In this document: positions 43,873-53,293 of the stretch, one piece after another
Layout: every line of letters starts with the position of its first letter
How positions within the stretch are numbered: the first letter of the stretch is position 1
Origin: Nostoc sp. PCC 7107
Lineage (GTDB): Bacteria > Cyanobacteriota > Cyanobacteriia > Cyanobacteriales > Nostocaceae
Assembly (NCBI RefSeq): GCF_000316625.1
Contig: NC_019676.1
Coordinates: forward strand, 269,501-333,500
DNA length: 64,000 nt
Reading direction: 5' to 3'
The notes under the pieces: model-generated
Databases searched by the model: none
The model's input: the letters and a program-made list of their open reading frames with translations, nothing else
What the model was told of the DNA's origin: nothing
Translations under genes and position numbers: made by a program

Positions 43873-44567
43873 CAAGTACATTATTTCAGGATTTTAATGA
43901 ACGCTCTAAAGAAGTAAGCAAATATTTTATTTTTTTGAAGACCTTAGAAGATGGCACTACTAAATTAAGTATGCAAGGTAAACAAGGAAACCCAAAAATT
44001 AGAGAAATTGATTCTGAATTAATAAAAACTTTGAAAGCAAGTGGGTTTTTATTGCTCTATAACCTAGTAGAAGCAACAATGCGAAATGCTATCGAAACAA
44101 TATTTGGTGAACTTAGCAGTAAAGGGGTTTCCTACGATCAAATTAGACCTGAACTTAAGAAAATAGTCCTTCAAAACCTTAAAAAACGAAATCCTGACAA
44201 AATATTTTCGAGCATCACAGCTATCTCTATTGATATTATTACTGCTGGATTTGATAAAGAAAATCTATTTTCAGGCAATATTGATGGAAAACGAATCAGA
44301 ATTACGGCGGATGAGTATGGATTTTCACATGCAACTGACTATGCTAAAACAGGACATGGGAGTGATTTAGTAACTATTAAAACAAACAGAAATCTTTTGG
44401 CACATGGCTTTAAGTCTTTTGCAGAGGTAGGACGAGACAAAACTGCTGATGAGCTTTTAAAGATTAAGAGTAAAGTGATTAGATATTTGAGACAAATTCT
44501 ACAAAATATTGAAAAGTATTTAGTTAATAAAGACTATTTGGATTTATCTATTATGGTAAATCCTTAA
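43869..44567 (+). CDS. MAE_28990-like HEPN-domain RNase
   Basis: A 232-residue protein of the MAE_28990/MAE_18760-like HEPN type. The defining Rx4H motif is intact (Arg174-NLLA-His179 in KTNRNLLAHGFKSF) and lies in the predicted active-site helix, as in HEPN endoribonucleases. The N-terminal helical part (LLLYNLVEATMRNAIETIF) is the partner helix of the fold. It is coupled to the DUF262 gene by an ATGA overlap, so equal amounts are made. I infer that it is the toxic RNase arm restrained or triggered by DUF262. The target RNA is unknown. Confidence 0.85.
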   Translation: MTSTLFQDFNERSKEVSKYFIFLKTLEDGTTKLSMQGKQGNPKIREIDSELIKTLKASGFLLLYNLVEATMRNAIETIFGELSSKGVSYDQIRPELKKIVLQNLKKRNPDKIFSSITAISIDIITAGFDKENLFSGNIDGKRIRITADEYGFSHATDYAKTGHGSDLVTIKTNRNLLAHGFKSFAEVGRDKTADELLKIKSKVIRYLRQILQNIEKYLVNKDYLDLSIMVNP

Positions 44568-45604
44568 TGGACAACTTCAAGATGATTGAGTATACTTTGA
44601 GCGATAACTTTGCCTAGTTTAACAGGAACAGCATTTCCAATCAATCGTCCTATATGACTTAAGCTTAAAGCCTCATTAGGGGCTACAAACTCGTAATTTG
44701 CTGGAAAACTTTGTAGTAATGCTGCTTCTCTAAGAGATATAGCCCTATCTTGTTCAGGATGTCCAAAACGACCGTTACCAAATCCAAAACATTGTGTAGT
44801 GATGGTTGGGCTAGGTCGATCCCATTCCATCCGACCATATACCCCAGGATAAGTTTTACCACTCTTTTTTGTATGGCATTCTGCAATTAATTCTCTAGGC
44901 CAATCCCGCCAAGTTCCTCCAGGTTTTGAAGCACGAATACGACGAAGATTCAGATTAGATAGCTTACTGCATAGATGGAGCCGATCTATCTTAGATTTTT
45001 GACCCGCAGCAAGTGGTTCAAGATGTTCAATAGCTTTTCTTACTGTTTCGTATCTTTCTGCATTATGTGTTGGTGGAATTAAGTTAACTTTGCCAAATTT
45101 TGAAGCCAGTAAAACTAATCGCTTTCGAGATTGAGGGATTCCATAATCTAGACAGTTAATTTCATAAGATTCCAAAAAATAGTTTAAATGTTCTAATTTC
45201 TGGATAAATTCATGAAATACTGGATGGTGTTTTAACTGAAGCACATTTTCCATTGAAATAATCTCTGGTTCACATTCTTGTACCAGACGAGCAAAATCCT
45301 GCAAGAGCTTCCACTTTGATTCTCTATCGTTATAACGTCTTGAATAACTTGAAAATGGTTGACAAGGGGCACATCCTGCTAAAACCCTAATACTGCTGTC
45401 AGAAAAATGCTTTGCCAGATCAGAACCGCTAAGATATTCTACATCTTGCAGTATAAATTTTGCTTTGTTATTGTACTCATATGGAAATTTACAAGCTCGA
45501 TCAATATCATATCCAGCTTTGACTGGAAGACCTGCTTGCTCAAACCCATGAGTTAGTCCTCCAGCACCACAAAACAGATCTACTGTAGAGATGCCGCTAG
45601 CCAT
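44564..45604 (-). CDS. DNA (cytosine-5) methyltransferase
   Basis: A 346-residue C5 methyltransferase with all main motifs: I (VDLFCGAGGLTHGF), IV with catalytic Cys81 (CAPCQPFSSYS), VI (MENV, Glu119), VIII (QSRKRLVLLAS), IX (LREAALLQSFP) and X (IGNAVPVKLGK). The target recognition region is about residues 185-280. The recognition site cannot be predicted. Its stop overlaps the HEPN stop by 4 bp on the other strand. Most likely it is the self-marking part of the island; an orphan methylase is the alternative. No HIP1 site. Confidence 0.93.
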   Translation of the reverse strand: MASGISTVDLFCGAGGLTHGFEQAGLPVKAGYDIDRACKFPYEYNNKAKFILQDVEYLSGSDLAKHFSDSSIRVLAGCAPCQPFSSYSRRYNDRESKWKLLQDFARLVQECEPEIISMENVLQLKHHPVFHEFIQKLEHLNYFLESYEINCLDYGIPQSRKRLVLLASKFGKVNLIPPTHNAERYETVRKAIEHLEPLAAGQKSKIDRLHLCSKLSNLNLRRIRASKPGGTWRDWPRELIAECHTKKSGKTYPGVYGRMEWDRPSPTITTQCFGFGNGRFGHPEQDRAISLREAALLQSFPANYEFVAPNEALSLSHIGRLIGNAVPVKLGKVIAQSILNHLEVVH

Positions 45605-45677
45605 TTACTTCCTCTTCTTGCCATATATAGCCCGACTAGCTAGACTAGCTCATTTGTACAATGACTACAACAAAGGT

Positions 45678-45701
45678 TTTTTTGAGGACTACCTCAAAAA
45701 A
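45678..45701. other. Palindromic hairpin upstream of the methyltransferase
   Basis: TTTTTTGAGG, loop ACTA, CCTCAAAAAA. The T-run is 5' of the stem on both strands, so it is not a standard terminator. A second hairpin, GTAGTAGCG-CCGAGA-CGCTACTAC, follows at 45720-45743. They lie between glmS and the methyltransferase promoter. Confidence 0.5.
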
Positions 45702-45756
45702 GCATGAATACATTGGCTTGTAGTAGCGCCGAGACGCTACTACCTCTATAAATAGA

Positions 45757-47649
45757 CTATTCCACCGTTACAGACTTGGCCAAATTTCTTGGTTGATCGA
45801 CATCCAAACCGCGACGGGCGGCGATGTGATAAGCCAATAGTTGTAAAGGTACAACTGTCAGGATGGGTGATAATAATTCATCCACTGAGGATACAGGAAG
45901 TAAATCGTTAAAGATTTCTGCTGCTTCGCCATCGTTGACTGGTGTTACACCAATTAACCGCGAATCTCTGGCTTTAGCTTCTTGGGCGTTAGAAATAACT
46001 TTTTCATACACACTACCAGGAACTGCGATCGCCACTACCGGAACTTTCGCATCTAATAAAGCAATGGGGCCATGTTTCATTTCCCCAGCGGGATAACCTT
46101 CGGCGTGGATATAGCTAATTTCTTTTAATTTCAAAGCCCCTTCTAAAGCAATGGGGAAGTTAATTCCTCTACCTAAAAAGATGAAATCTTGAGTATCAGC
46201 AAATTCGTGGGCTAGGTGTTCTGTTAAACGTTCTTGACTGGCTAAAGTTTCTTCAATTTCTTGAGGAATTTGTCGCAGTCCGTTAATAATTTTCTCTATA
46301 GTTACTTGAGAAACTGTTTGACGACGAGCAGCTAAATCTAAGGCTAAAGCATAAAATGCCATTAATTGCGCGATAAAAGTTTTGGTGGCTGCAACACCAA
46401 TTTCAATTCCGGCTAATGTACTGATGATATGCGGCACCATGTGACCAAGGCTGCTTTCTGGACGGTTGGTAATGCCTAAAAGTCGCGCTTGATATTTCGC
46501 CTCTTGACCTTGGCGGCGTTCTTTTTCCATTGCTAAGGCTGCCAATGTATCAGCCGTCTCACCCGATTGAGTAACACCGATAATTAATGTATTTGGTGTT
46601 AGTGGTGATGGTGCATAGCGATATTCAGAAGCATAGTGTACCTGAGTCGGAATTTCTGCTAATTGTTCTAATAAGTATTTACCAACTAAGGCGGCGTGCC
46701 AACTTGTACCACAGGCGACGATGTGAATTTGTTCTAAATCTGCGTAAAGTGACTCAGATAAGCCGAGGTTAACAGGTGAAGGAGAAGCATCTCCTAAATT
46801 GGAAAAATAAGCTTCTAAATTAGCTCTTACTACTCCTGGTTGCTCATAAATCTCTTTGAGCATGAAGTGTTTGAATCCCTGTTTTTCTACCATTGTGGGA
46901 CTCAAATTGAGCATTCGCGGTTGTTTTTTCAACCTATCGCCAGAAAAGTTATAGATTTCTACGCCCAATGGTGTGAGGCGGGCAATTTCCCCATTGTCTA
47001 AAGGTAATACGGCGCGGGTGTAAGCAACGATCGCCGGCGTATCCGAAGCACAGAAAAATTCACCCTGGCCAAATCCAATCACTAAAGGTGCTTGTTGACG
47101 CACAGCAATTAATTCATCGGGATAGTCAGCCGAAATTATTGCCAGTGCAAATGCCCCATTCAGGTGGTTAACTGCTTGGCGAACGGCTTCCAGGAAGAGA
47201 GATGGGGACGTAGGAAGAAGGGGAGATGGGGGATTCTTTAAATATTCGGCTATTAAATGGGGAATTACTTCAGTATCAGTTTCCGAGCGGAACTCATATC
47301 CTTTTTGTTTTAATTCTTCTCTTAATTCACGGTAGTTTTCAACAATGCCATTTTGAATAACTGCTACTCGCCCCGCCATATCCAGATGCGGATGGGCGTT
47401 ATGTTCTTCTGGTTTACCATGAGTTGCCCAGCGAGTGTGACCAATACCAATGGATGACGGGTTTTCTAGCTGTTCGAGTTTAGAACGCAGGTTATGTAGT
47501 TTACCTTTTGCCTTGATGCAATTAACTTCACCTTCCCAAATTGTGGCTATTCCTGCGGAATCGTAGCCTCTATACTCTAGTTTTTCTAGACCAGACAGTA
47601 AAATTTCTGTTGCTGTTTGAGTGCCTATATACCCAACGATTCCACACAT
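45757..47649 (-). CDS. glmS: Glutamine-fructose-6-phosphate aminotransferase (isomerizing)
   Basis: A 630-residue enzyme making glucosamine-6-phosphate for peptidoglycan and lipopolysaccharide. The N-terminal glutaminase domain has the catalytic Cys2 (MCGIVGYIG), HTRWATHGKP and ENYRELRE. Two SIS domains follow, with CGTSWHAALVGKYLLEQ, VTQSGETADTLAAL and the C-terminal DQPRNLAKSVTVE. A Pro-rich insertion at about 130-150 (NPPSPLLPTSPS) is lineage-specific. No ribozyme or riboswitch is seen upstream. Confidence 0.97.
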   Translation of the reverse strand: MCGIVGYIGTQTATEILLSGLEKLEYRGYDSAGIATIWEGEVNCIKAKGKLHNLRSKLEQLENPSSIGIGHTRWATHGKPEEHNAHPHLDMAGRVAVIQNGIVENYRELREELKQKGYEFRSETDTEVIPHLIAEYLKNPPSPLLPTSPSLFLEAVRQAVNHLNGAFALAIISADYPDELIAVRQQAPLVIGFGQGEFFCASDTPAIVAYTRAVLPLDNGEIARLTPLGVEIYNFSGDRLKKQPRMLNLSPTMVEKQGFKHFMLKEIYEQPGVVRANLEAYFSNLGDASPSPVNLGLSESLYADLEQIHIVACGTSWHAALVGKYLLEQLAEIPTQVHYASEYRYAPSPLTPNTLIIGVTQSGETADTLAALAMEKERRQGQEAKYQARLLGITNRPESSLGHMVPHIISTLAGIEIGVAATKTFIAQLMAFYALALDLAARRQTVSQVTIEKIINGLRQIPQEIEETLASQERLTEHLAHEFADTQDFIFLGRGINFPIALEGALKLKEISYIHAEGYPAGEMKHGPIALLDAKVPVVAIAVPGSVYEKVISNAQEAKARDSRLIGVTPVNDGEAAEIFNDLLPVSSVDELLSPILTVVPLQLLAYHIAARRGLDVDQPRNLAKSVTVE

Positions 47650-47762
47650 TGCTCACACCATTCTGGTTTTAGGATTATTAGATCCAGTATAGTGTTTAGC
47701 ACAAAGCTGGGGTTTTGTCACAAGTTTTTCGGGTGGCAAATAGAGAATTTATTGACTATTTC

Positions 47763-47790
47763 CTCAAAAAAAAGGAGCAAGATGCTCCTT
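47763..47790 (-). terminator. Terminator of psaC
   Basis: On the minus strand AAGGAGCA-TCT-TGCTCCTT followed by TTTTTT, about 155 bp after the psaC stop. A second hairpin (GTAAGGTGGG-CAGTA-CCCACCCTAC, 47845-47869, one mismatch) stands in the 3' untranslated region and may stabilise the message. Confidence 0.85.
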
Positions 47791-47945
47791 CTGCCACTAA
47801 GGTATTTTTATGGTTTTTGAAGTTGTACGCTTAAAAGTCACCTAGTAAGGTGGGCAGTACCCACCCTACGATGCTAAAAAAGCTTGCTATGGAGACAGTT
47901 AATTGTGAGTCTGATGAGAAATTTGGGGCAAATTTCTCAATTCCT

Positions 47946-48589
<644 letters not shown>

Positions 48590-49642
48590 TTATGCCATTT
48601 GAAAATTAGTTGTTTCTTCTACCAGTTCATAACCAGAGGCTAATTTTTCAGTGGCGCGGTCAATTAAATCTAAACCTTGTTGGACTGTTTCAATTAAGCT
48701 TAACTGTCCGCGCAATTCGGCTGCACCGACGAATCCTTTAGCGTACCAAGTCATGTGTTTGCGGGCTTGACGAACACCGCGATCGCCTTTATACTCCCAT
48801 AAAGCTTGTAAATGATCTCTGGCGCATTCTAAACGCTGAATTGGGGTTGGTGGCGGTAAAAGTTCCCCTGTTTTCAAGAAGTGGTCAACTTCGCCTACCA
48901 AAAAGGGATAACCCAAAGTTCCGCGCGAACACATCACACCATCAGCGCCAGTTTCTTCTAAGCATCTCACAGCAGCTTCCACAGAAAATATGTCGCCATT
49001 GCCAATTACAGGTATCGACAGCACCTCTTTCACACGGGCTATCCATTCCCAGCGGGCGTTACCATTGTAACCTTGAGCGCGGGTGCGTCCATGCACTGTA
49101 ATCATTTGCGCCCCTGCATCTTCCATCCGTTTGGCAAAGTCGAGAATGGTAATTTCCTTGTCATTCCAGCCAATACGCGTTTTGACTGTGACTGGTACAC
49201 TAACAGCTTTGACAACTTCGCGCACAATTGCTTCTGCAACTTCCGGCTGACGCAACAGCGAAGAACCACCACCATTTTTGGTAATTTTATTTACCGGACA
49301 TCCCATATTAATATCAACAGTATCAGCCCCTTCAGCCACAGCTTTGATAGCTGCTTCAGCTAAAAAATCAGGGCGACAGTCAAATAACTGAATACTAATT
49401 GGGCGTTCGTTGGGGTCAACTTCCATGATTTTCGGTAACTGCTTCACATAGTGCAGTCCCGTGGCGTTGACCATTTCGGTATACATCATCGAATCTGGTG
49501 CATAGCGACGCACCAAACGGCGAAACACCAAATCTGTCACCCCAGATAAAGGCGATTGCAGTACCCGGCTTTTAACTTCCAAAGAGCCGATTTTTAAAGG
49601 TTGGGAGAGTCTAGCTTGCAGGCTGGGAGACAGAGTAAGCAT
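48590..49642 (-). CDS. dus: tRNA-dihydrouridine synthase (DusB-like)
   Basis: A 350-residue FMN enzyme that reduces uridines in the D loop of tRNA. It has SPLSGVTDLVFRRLVRRY, the catalytic cysteine in DINMGCPVNKITKNGGGS, TVKTRIGW, TVHGRTRAQGYNG and PVIGNGDIFS. The C-terminal helical domain (HMTWYAKGFVGAAELRGQL) fits the DusB type. It is monocistronic. Confidence 0.95.
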   Translation of the reverse strand: MLTLSPSLQARLSQPLKIGSLEVKSRVLQSPLSGVTDLVFRRLVRRYAPDSMMYTEMVNATGLHYVKQLPKIMEVDPNERPISIQLFDCRPDFLAEAAIKAVAEGADTVDINMGCPVNKITKNGGGSSLLRQPEVAEAIVREVVKAVSVPVTVKTRIGWNDKEITILDFAKRMEDAGAQMITVHGRTRAQGYNGNARWEWIARVKEVLSIPVIGNGDIFSVEAAVRCLEETGADGVMCSRGTLGYPFLVGEVDHFLKTGELLPPPTPIQRLECARDHLQALWEYKGDRGVRQARKHMTWYAKGFVGAAELRGQLSLIETVQQGLDLIDRATEKLASGYELVEETTNFQMA

Positions 49643-49756
49643 ATCAACAATTCACAATGCACACTTAATCATATCTTTTTATCCTTGGCGCTTGTTGATG
49701 ATGGTAGCGATCGCCTACTAAAATTTGCTCACACTTTAAATTGCCAATATCCTTAT

Positions 49757-50329
49757 TCAACCAGTTGGGTACAACCACTTGTAAAACAATCGTGTTAACT
49801 GAGGCATTAACAGATAAGTTAATATGCAAACAACAACACCGATAGTAATTACTTGTGCCAGCAACATAGGTAAAGGTGTCAATAAAGGACTGAGTAAACG
49901 ACTGACAATTGAGATTGTCACAAACACTCCTAGCCAAGTCAGTAACACCATTTTGTAACGCTTTGGTGGAGATTTTTGAGAGCGTCTTGGCAATTCAAAC
50001 CAAGTTTCTAAACCTGTGAGGATTTGTACATCTTCCTTTGATTCAATCAAGGGTTTGGCTCGTTCAATCAACTCCAGACGCAAATCTGACTCTAACCATG
50101 CTTGTAGATTCTGGTGATGATCAAAATGAAGAACGATAATGTATTCTGAATGCACCCCTTTTTGGGGTCTGAGAACATTCACTCCCAAGTGGCCTGGAAA
50201 AGTCCTTGCTACGGGAATAATACCGCGCATCCATTCCTCATATTCTTCCTCTCGACCTAGTTTGATTAAATGAGTAATCACGGCCGTAACATGGTATTCA
50301 ACATTAAATTGAGCGCTATTCATGCACAA
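49757..50329 (-). CDS. Antibiotic biosynthesis monooxygenase-domain membrane protein
   Basis: A 190-residue protein. Residues 10-105 form an ABM dimeric alpha-beta domain (VTAVITHLIKLGREEEYEEWM, GHLGVNVLRPQKGVHSEYIIVLHF). Two C-terminal membrane helices follow (MVLLTWLGVFVTISIVSRLL and LAQVITIGVVVCILTYLLM). This ABM-plus-two-helix layout occurs in several bacteria. The substrate is unknown. Confidence 0.82.
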   Translation of the reverse strand: MCMNSAQFNVEYHVTAVITHLIKLGREEEYEEWMRGIIPVARTFPGHLGVNVLRPQKGVHSEYIIVLHFDHHQNLQAWLESDLRLELIERAKPLIESKEDVQILTGLETWFELPRRSQKSPPKRYKMVLLTWLGVFVTISIVSRLLSPLLTPLPMLLAQVITIGVVVCILTYLLMPQLTRLFYKWLYPTG

Positions 50330-50484
50330 ATATAGATAATTGGTATAGCCTTTCTCAATATCTTTGCCAATTTATAAGATTGCTTTTAGATATTGTTTTT
50401 TGTTTCAGGCTTGGCAAAAATAATAAGTCATAAAAATTACTTTTAACTTTCCCGCAAGATTTTTTTAATATTATAGAAATAACA

Positions 50485-50521
50485 AAAAAGTAAGTGAGAC
50501 AGTTCTTCTCATTTACTTTTT
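50485..50521 (-). terminator. Terminator of the subtilisin-like protease gene
   Basis: On the minus strand AAAAAGTAAATGAGA pairs with TCTCACTTACTTTTT (one mismatch) and is followed by a T-run, 24 bp after the protease stop. Confidence 0.8.
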
Positions 50522-50544
50522 AACTCAAGTCATATTTTCTAATT

Positions 50545-52017
50545 TTAGCTATTAGATAAGCCCAAAAATCTGCGATATTCGTTTAGTTGTTTTTGAAGTT
50601 GATCTATCTGTTCTAAAAATTTGCCCAGATTACCATTATTACCATTGGTCGGACTATCAGTTGGGCGATCTTCATCAGTACTGTTGTAACTCTTCATACT
50701 GATACTATTGTTGTAGTAGTGGAACTGGAACTGAGTTGCAGAACCAGTTGCAGCAGTGTGGTTGGTAAGTTTAGCAGAAGCGTTGATATCTGACGAAGAG
50801 CTATTGTCAACCTTGAAAGAGGAATTTGATAGTTGATAATTTGCGATCGCTGACTGTAGTGTTGATCTAGTGCTAATTGAGACAGTCTGAGAACTAGCAG
50901 TTGCAGCTTGGGTATTATTTCCGGCTGTATCTGTAATGATTTGCCTAACCTGTGCAGGAGTTAAGCTACGGTTAGCACTCAACATCAACGCAACTACCCC
51001 AGCTACGTGAGGACTTGCCATAGATGTACCGCTGTAAGAAGCATACTGATTATTTGGCACTGTGGAATAGACATCAACTCCTGGGGCTGTCACATAAGCA
51101 AGTTGATTTGTTCCAGAACGATTAGAAAAATTAGCCAAGTTATTGTTTCTATCCACTGCGCCCACAGCAATTCCTGTATTGTTGGCGTAACGAGCCGGAT
51201 AATTTGGTTGAGAACCGCCATCATTACCAGCCGCCATCACCACCACTACGCCTTTACTATTGGCATACTCAACTGCATTTTGCAGAGTACGGTTAGAAAA
51301 ATTACCCCCCAAGCTGAGGTTAATCACATTAGCGCCATTATTCGCTGCATAATAAATGCCATTAGCGATCGCACTGTAAGAACCAGAACCAGATTCATTT
51401 AAAACTTTCACAGGCATAATTTTGGCATCATAAGCAATGCCAGTTACACCATAGTCATTTTTCTGTCCCGCAATAGTACCAGAAACATGAGTACCGTGGC
51501 CGTTTTGGTCTAGGGTGTTGTTGTTGTTATTGACAAAATTCCAGCCGCGAACATCATCAACATAACCATTGCCATCATCATCTATGCCATTACCAGCAAC
51601 TTCTTTCGTATTAGTCCAGATATTATTTTTTAGATCCTCGTGGTTGTAATCAACCCCAGTATCAATCACCGCAACAACAACACCCTTACCTGTATATCCC
51701 TTATTCCAAGCTTCGGGAGCGTTTACAAGGTCAGCGCCCCAATTATTACCTCCCGAATTGGGAACATCTGCAAAGGTACTTTTACCCGCAGCTTTAGCTA
51801 CAGCCGCCGCCCCATTTACTAACCCATATCCAGTAGTAGAATTATAGCTTTTGGTAGTTGCTGTAGTTGTTTTTGCATTGTTAGTTTGGGAATAACTACT
51901 GTGACTAAGGTACGAATTAGATTCATTTTCAGTATGAAAGGTATCGGCGGAGGAGAACAATTGAGAATTCAGCCCGTTATGAGAAAGTAATGCTTTACTA
52001 GTATCATTAATGGGCAT
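50545..52017 (-). CDS. Subtilisin-like serine protease (S8 family)
   Basis: A 490-residue subtilase with a complete triad: Asp in VVVAVIDTGVDYNHEDL, His in NGHGTHVSGTIAG and Ser in SGTSMASPHVAGVVALM; oxyanion Asn in VVVMAAGNDGG. GNGIDDDGNGYVDDVRGWNF is a Ca-binding type insert. Residues 1-55 are Ser/Asn/Thr-rich and carry no signal peptide. GYGLVNGAAAVAKA follows at about 62-75, ahead of the catalytic domain. The C-terminal 120 residues are low-complexity and end in a coiled-coil (FLEQIDQLQKQLNEYRRFL). Export route and targets are unknown. Confidence 0.92.
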   Translation of the reverse strand: MPINDTSKALLSHNGLNSQLFSSADTFHTENESNSYLSHSSYSQTNNAKTTTATTKSYNSTTGYGLVNGAAAVAKAAGKSTFADVPNSGGNNWGADLVNAPEAWNKGYTGKGVVVAVIDTGVDYNHEDLKNNIWTNTKEVAGNGIDDDGNGYVDDVRGWNFVNNNNNTLDQNGHGTHVSGTIAGQKNDYGVTGIAYDAKIMPVKVLNESGSGSYSAIANGIYYAANNGANVINLSLGGNFSNRTLQNAVEYANSKGVVVVMAAGNDGGSQPNYPARYANNTGIAVGAVDRNNNLANFSNRSGTNQLAYVTAPGVDVYSTVPNNQYASYSGTSMASPHVAGVVALMLSANRSLTPAQVRQIITDTAGNNTQAATASSQTVSISTRSTLQSAIANYQLSNSSFKVDNSSSSDINASAKLTNHTAATGSATQFQFHYYNNSISMKSYNSTDEDRPTDSPTNGNNGNLGKFLEQIDQLQKQLNEYRRFLGLSNS

Positions 52018-52308
52018 AAGTATTTTCTCCTCAAATAAATTTAAAATTTCATATTTTTGACAGCATTAACTGTTAAAACCTTAGCTCTCAGGTCTTAAGC
52101 CGTAAATTTACCGTCCTTGCCAATAATTACTATGAAATTAAATGGCAAAATGCTGCTTTTTTTACAAAAAAATATTAAACATAATTTAATTATTTATCCT
52201 TGTTTTTGGCTAAAAACAAGTTCGAGTAAGGATTAGACAAAATTATTTTAAAAAAATAAATAGATAAATGCCGATAAAAAATGATAGTTCGTTGATATTT
52301 ATCAGGCT
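52018..52308. other. Gap upstream of the protease gene
   Basis: AT-rich, no gene seen. TTTCTCCTCAAATAAATTT holds the protease ribosome site on the minus strand. Confidence 0.4.
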
Positions 52309-52698
52309 TTAATTTGAGCTTATAATTTGGAATAAAAATACTCCAAAGATAATGCTAATACTGTAGAGTACAAACCGATACACTCCTATCAATATATGAG
52401 CATTACGCAAAGTATATTTACTTTTACCAGTTGAATCTTGAAAATACCAAAATATGAGAGATAATGTCATCGCCAGTACAGAACCAAAAATAGCAAAGAA
52501 AATCAACCAGCCTAAATTAATTTTTGCTTCACGAAAAAGCCAGTTTTGCAGAAAACTCCAAAATATACTAGTAGTTCCTAGACAAATTGCTTCCCAAAAG
52601 GGATTGATTATTGGATTAGCAGGATGTAATTTTTGTATCGTTTCGACAACAATCAAGGCTACTACGAAAAAGAACCCAACAGTTAGGAGTGAAAACAT
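52309..52698 (-). CDS. Small membrane protein of unknown function
   Basis: A 129-residue protein with four hydrophobic segments: SLLTVGFFFVVALIVVETI, PFWEAICLGTTSIFWSFL, IFFAIFGSVLAMTLSLIFW and FVLYSISIIFGVFLFQII. The ATG at 52698 is used; a GTG 12 bp upstream is possible. No family is recognised. Confidence 0.55.
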   Translation of the reverse strand: MFSLLTVGFFFVVALIVVETIQKLHPANPIINPFWEAICLGTTSIFWSFLQNWLFREAKINLGWLIFFAIFGSVLAMTLSLIFWYFQDSTGKSKYTLRNAHILIGVYRFVLYSISIIFGVFLFQIISSN

Positions 52699-52769
52699 AA
52701 AATTAACCACAGCTAATTTTGTACTTTATTTAAAGTAGGCAATTTTAGAGTAATCCTAAAGCTTTGAAA

Positions 52770-52943
52770 CTACGTGCCTAGTTCGTTGAAATAACTGCCA
52801 AGATTTACATTTTGAGCAATTACTGAAGGGGTTTGATTTACTGGTGGTGTTGTAGAGATACCGGGAAGACAGGTAAAAGTTAGCAGTGTGATGATACTAA
52901 TAATTGTAATTGAGATGATGAATAGCGATCGCCCACTTCGTGC
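52770..52943 (-). CDS. Short secreted or membrane-anchored peptide
   Basis: About 57 residues: basic start MARSGRS, a hydrophobic helix (LFIISITIISIITLLTF), then a cysteine and a Pro/Thr/Asn-rich tail (ISTTPPVNQTPSVIAQNVN). The LLTFTC end of the helix is lipobox-like. No family is recognised; it lies in a cluster of small minus-strand genes. Confidence 0.45.
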   Translation of the reverse strand, partial: ARSGRSLFIISITIISIITLLTFTCLPGISTTPPVNQTPSVIAQNVNLGSYFNELGT

Positions 52944-53056
52944 CATAACTTTTATCCTTACACAACTGGCTGACAAACCAGAGATAATACAGCAATAAAA
53001 TAGGCAATTCCCAAAATCTGTTTACTAAACTTAATTATGCTGATTCAATCTCAAGC

Positions 53057-53293
53057 TTACAAATCAGTTTGTAACCAATAATCGTAATATTTGGCAAGTT
53101 CTTTAATAAAATTGAGTTCTTCGCCTGCCAAATTATTAAACAGTTGACGATAGTGCCAACCTCGTTCATAGCGACTCAGCATTTGCTCAGGAGTAAACTG
53201 ATAAACATCTACTGTCTGCCAACAAATGGACTCTAAAAAAGGCAACTTTTGAGGTCTAATAGGTGGATTTAAGTTGGGTATCGAGTTTGTCAT
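53057..53293 (-). CDS. Small protein of unknown function
   Basis: A 78-residue protein (LPFLESICWQTVDVYQFTPEQMLSRYERGWHYRQLFNNLAGEELNFIKELAKYY). It overlaps the end of the ACP-like gene by 4 bp (ATGA), so the two are translationally coupled and probably act together. I do not recognise the family. Confidence 0.65.
   Translation of the reverse strand: MTNSIPNLNPPIRPQKLPFLESICWQTVDVYQFTPEQMLSRYERGWHYRQLFNNLAGEELNFIKELAKYYDYWLQTDL

Noticed and set aside
45678-45701. Hairpin after glmS as a rho-independent terminator
   Set aside because: The T-run precedes the stem on both strands, so it does not have terminator layout.
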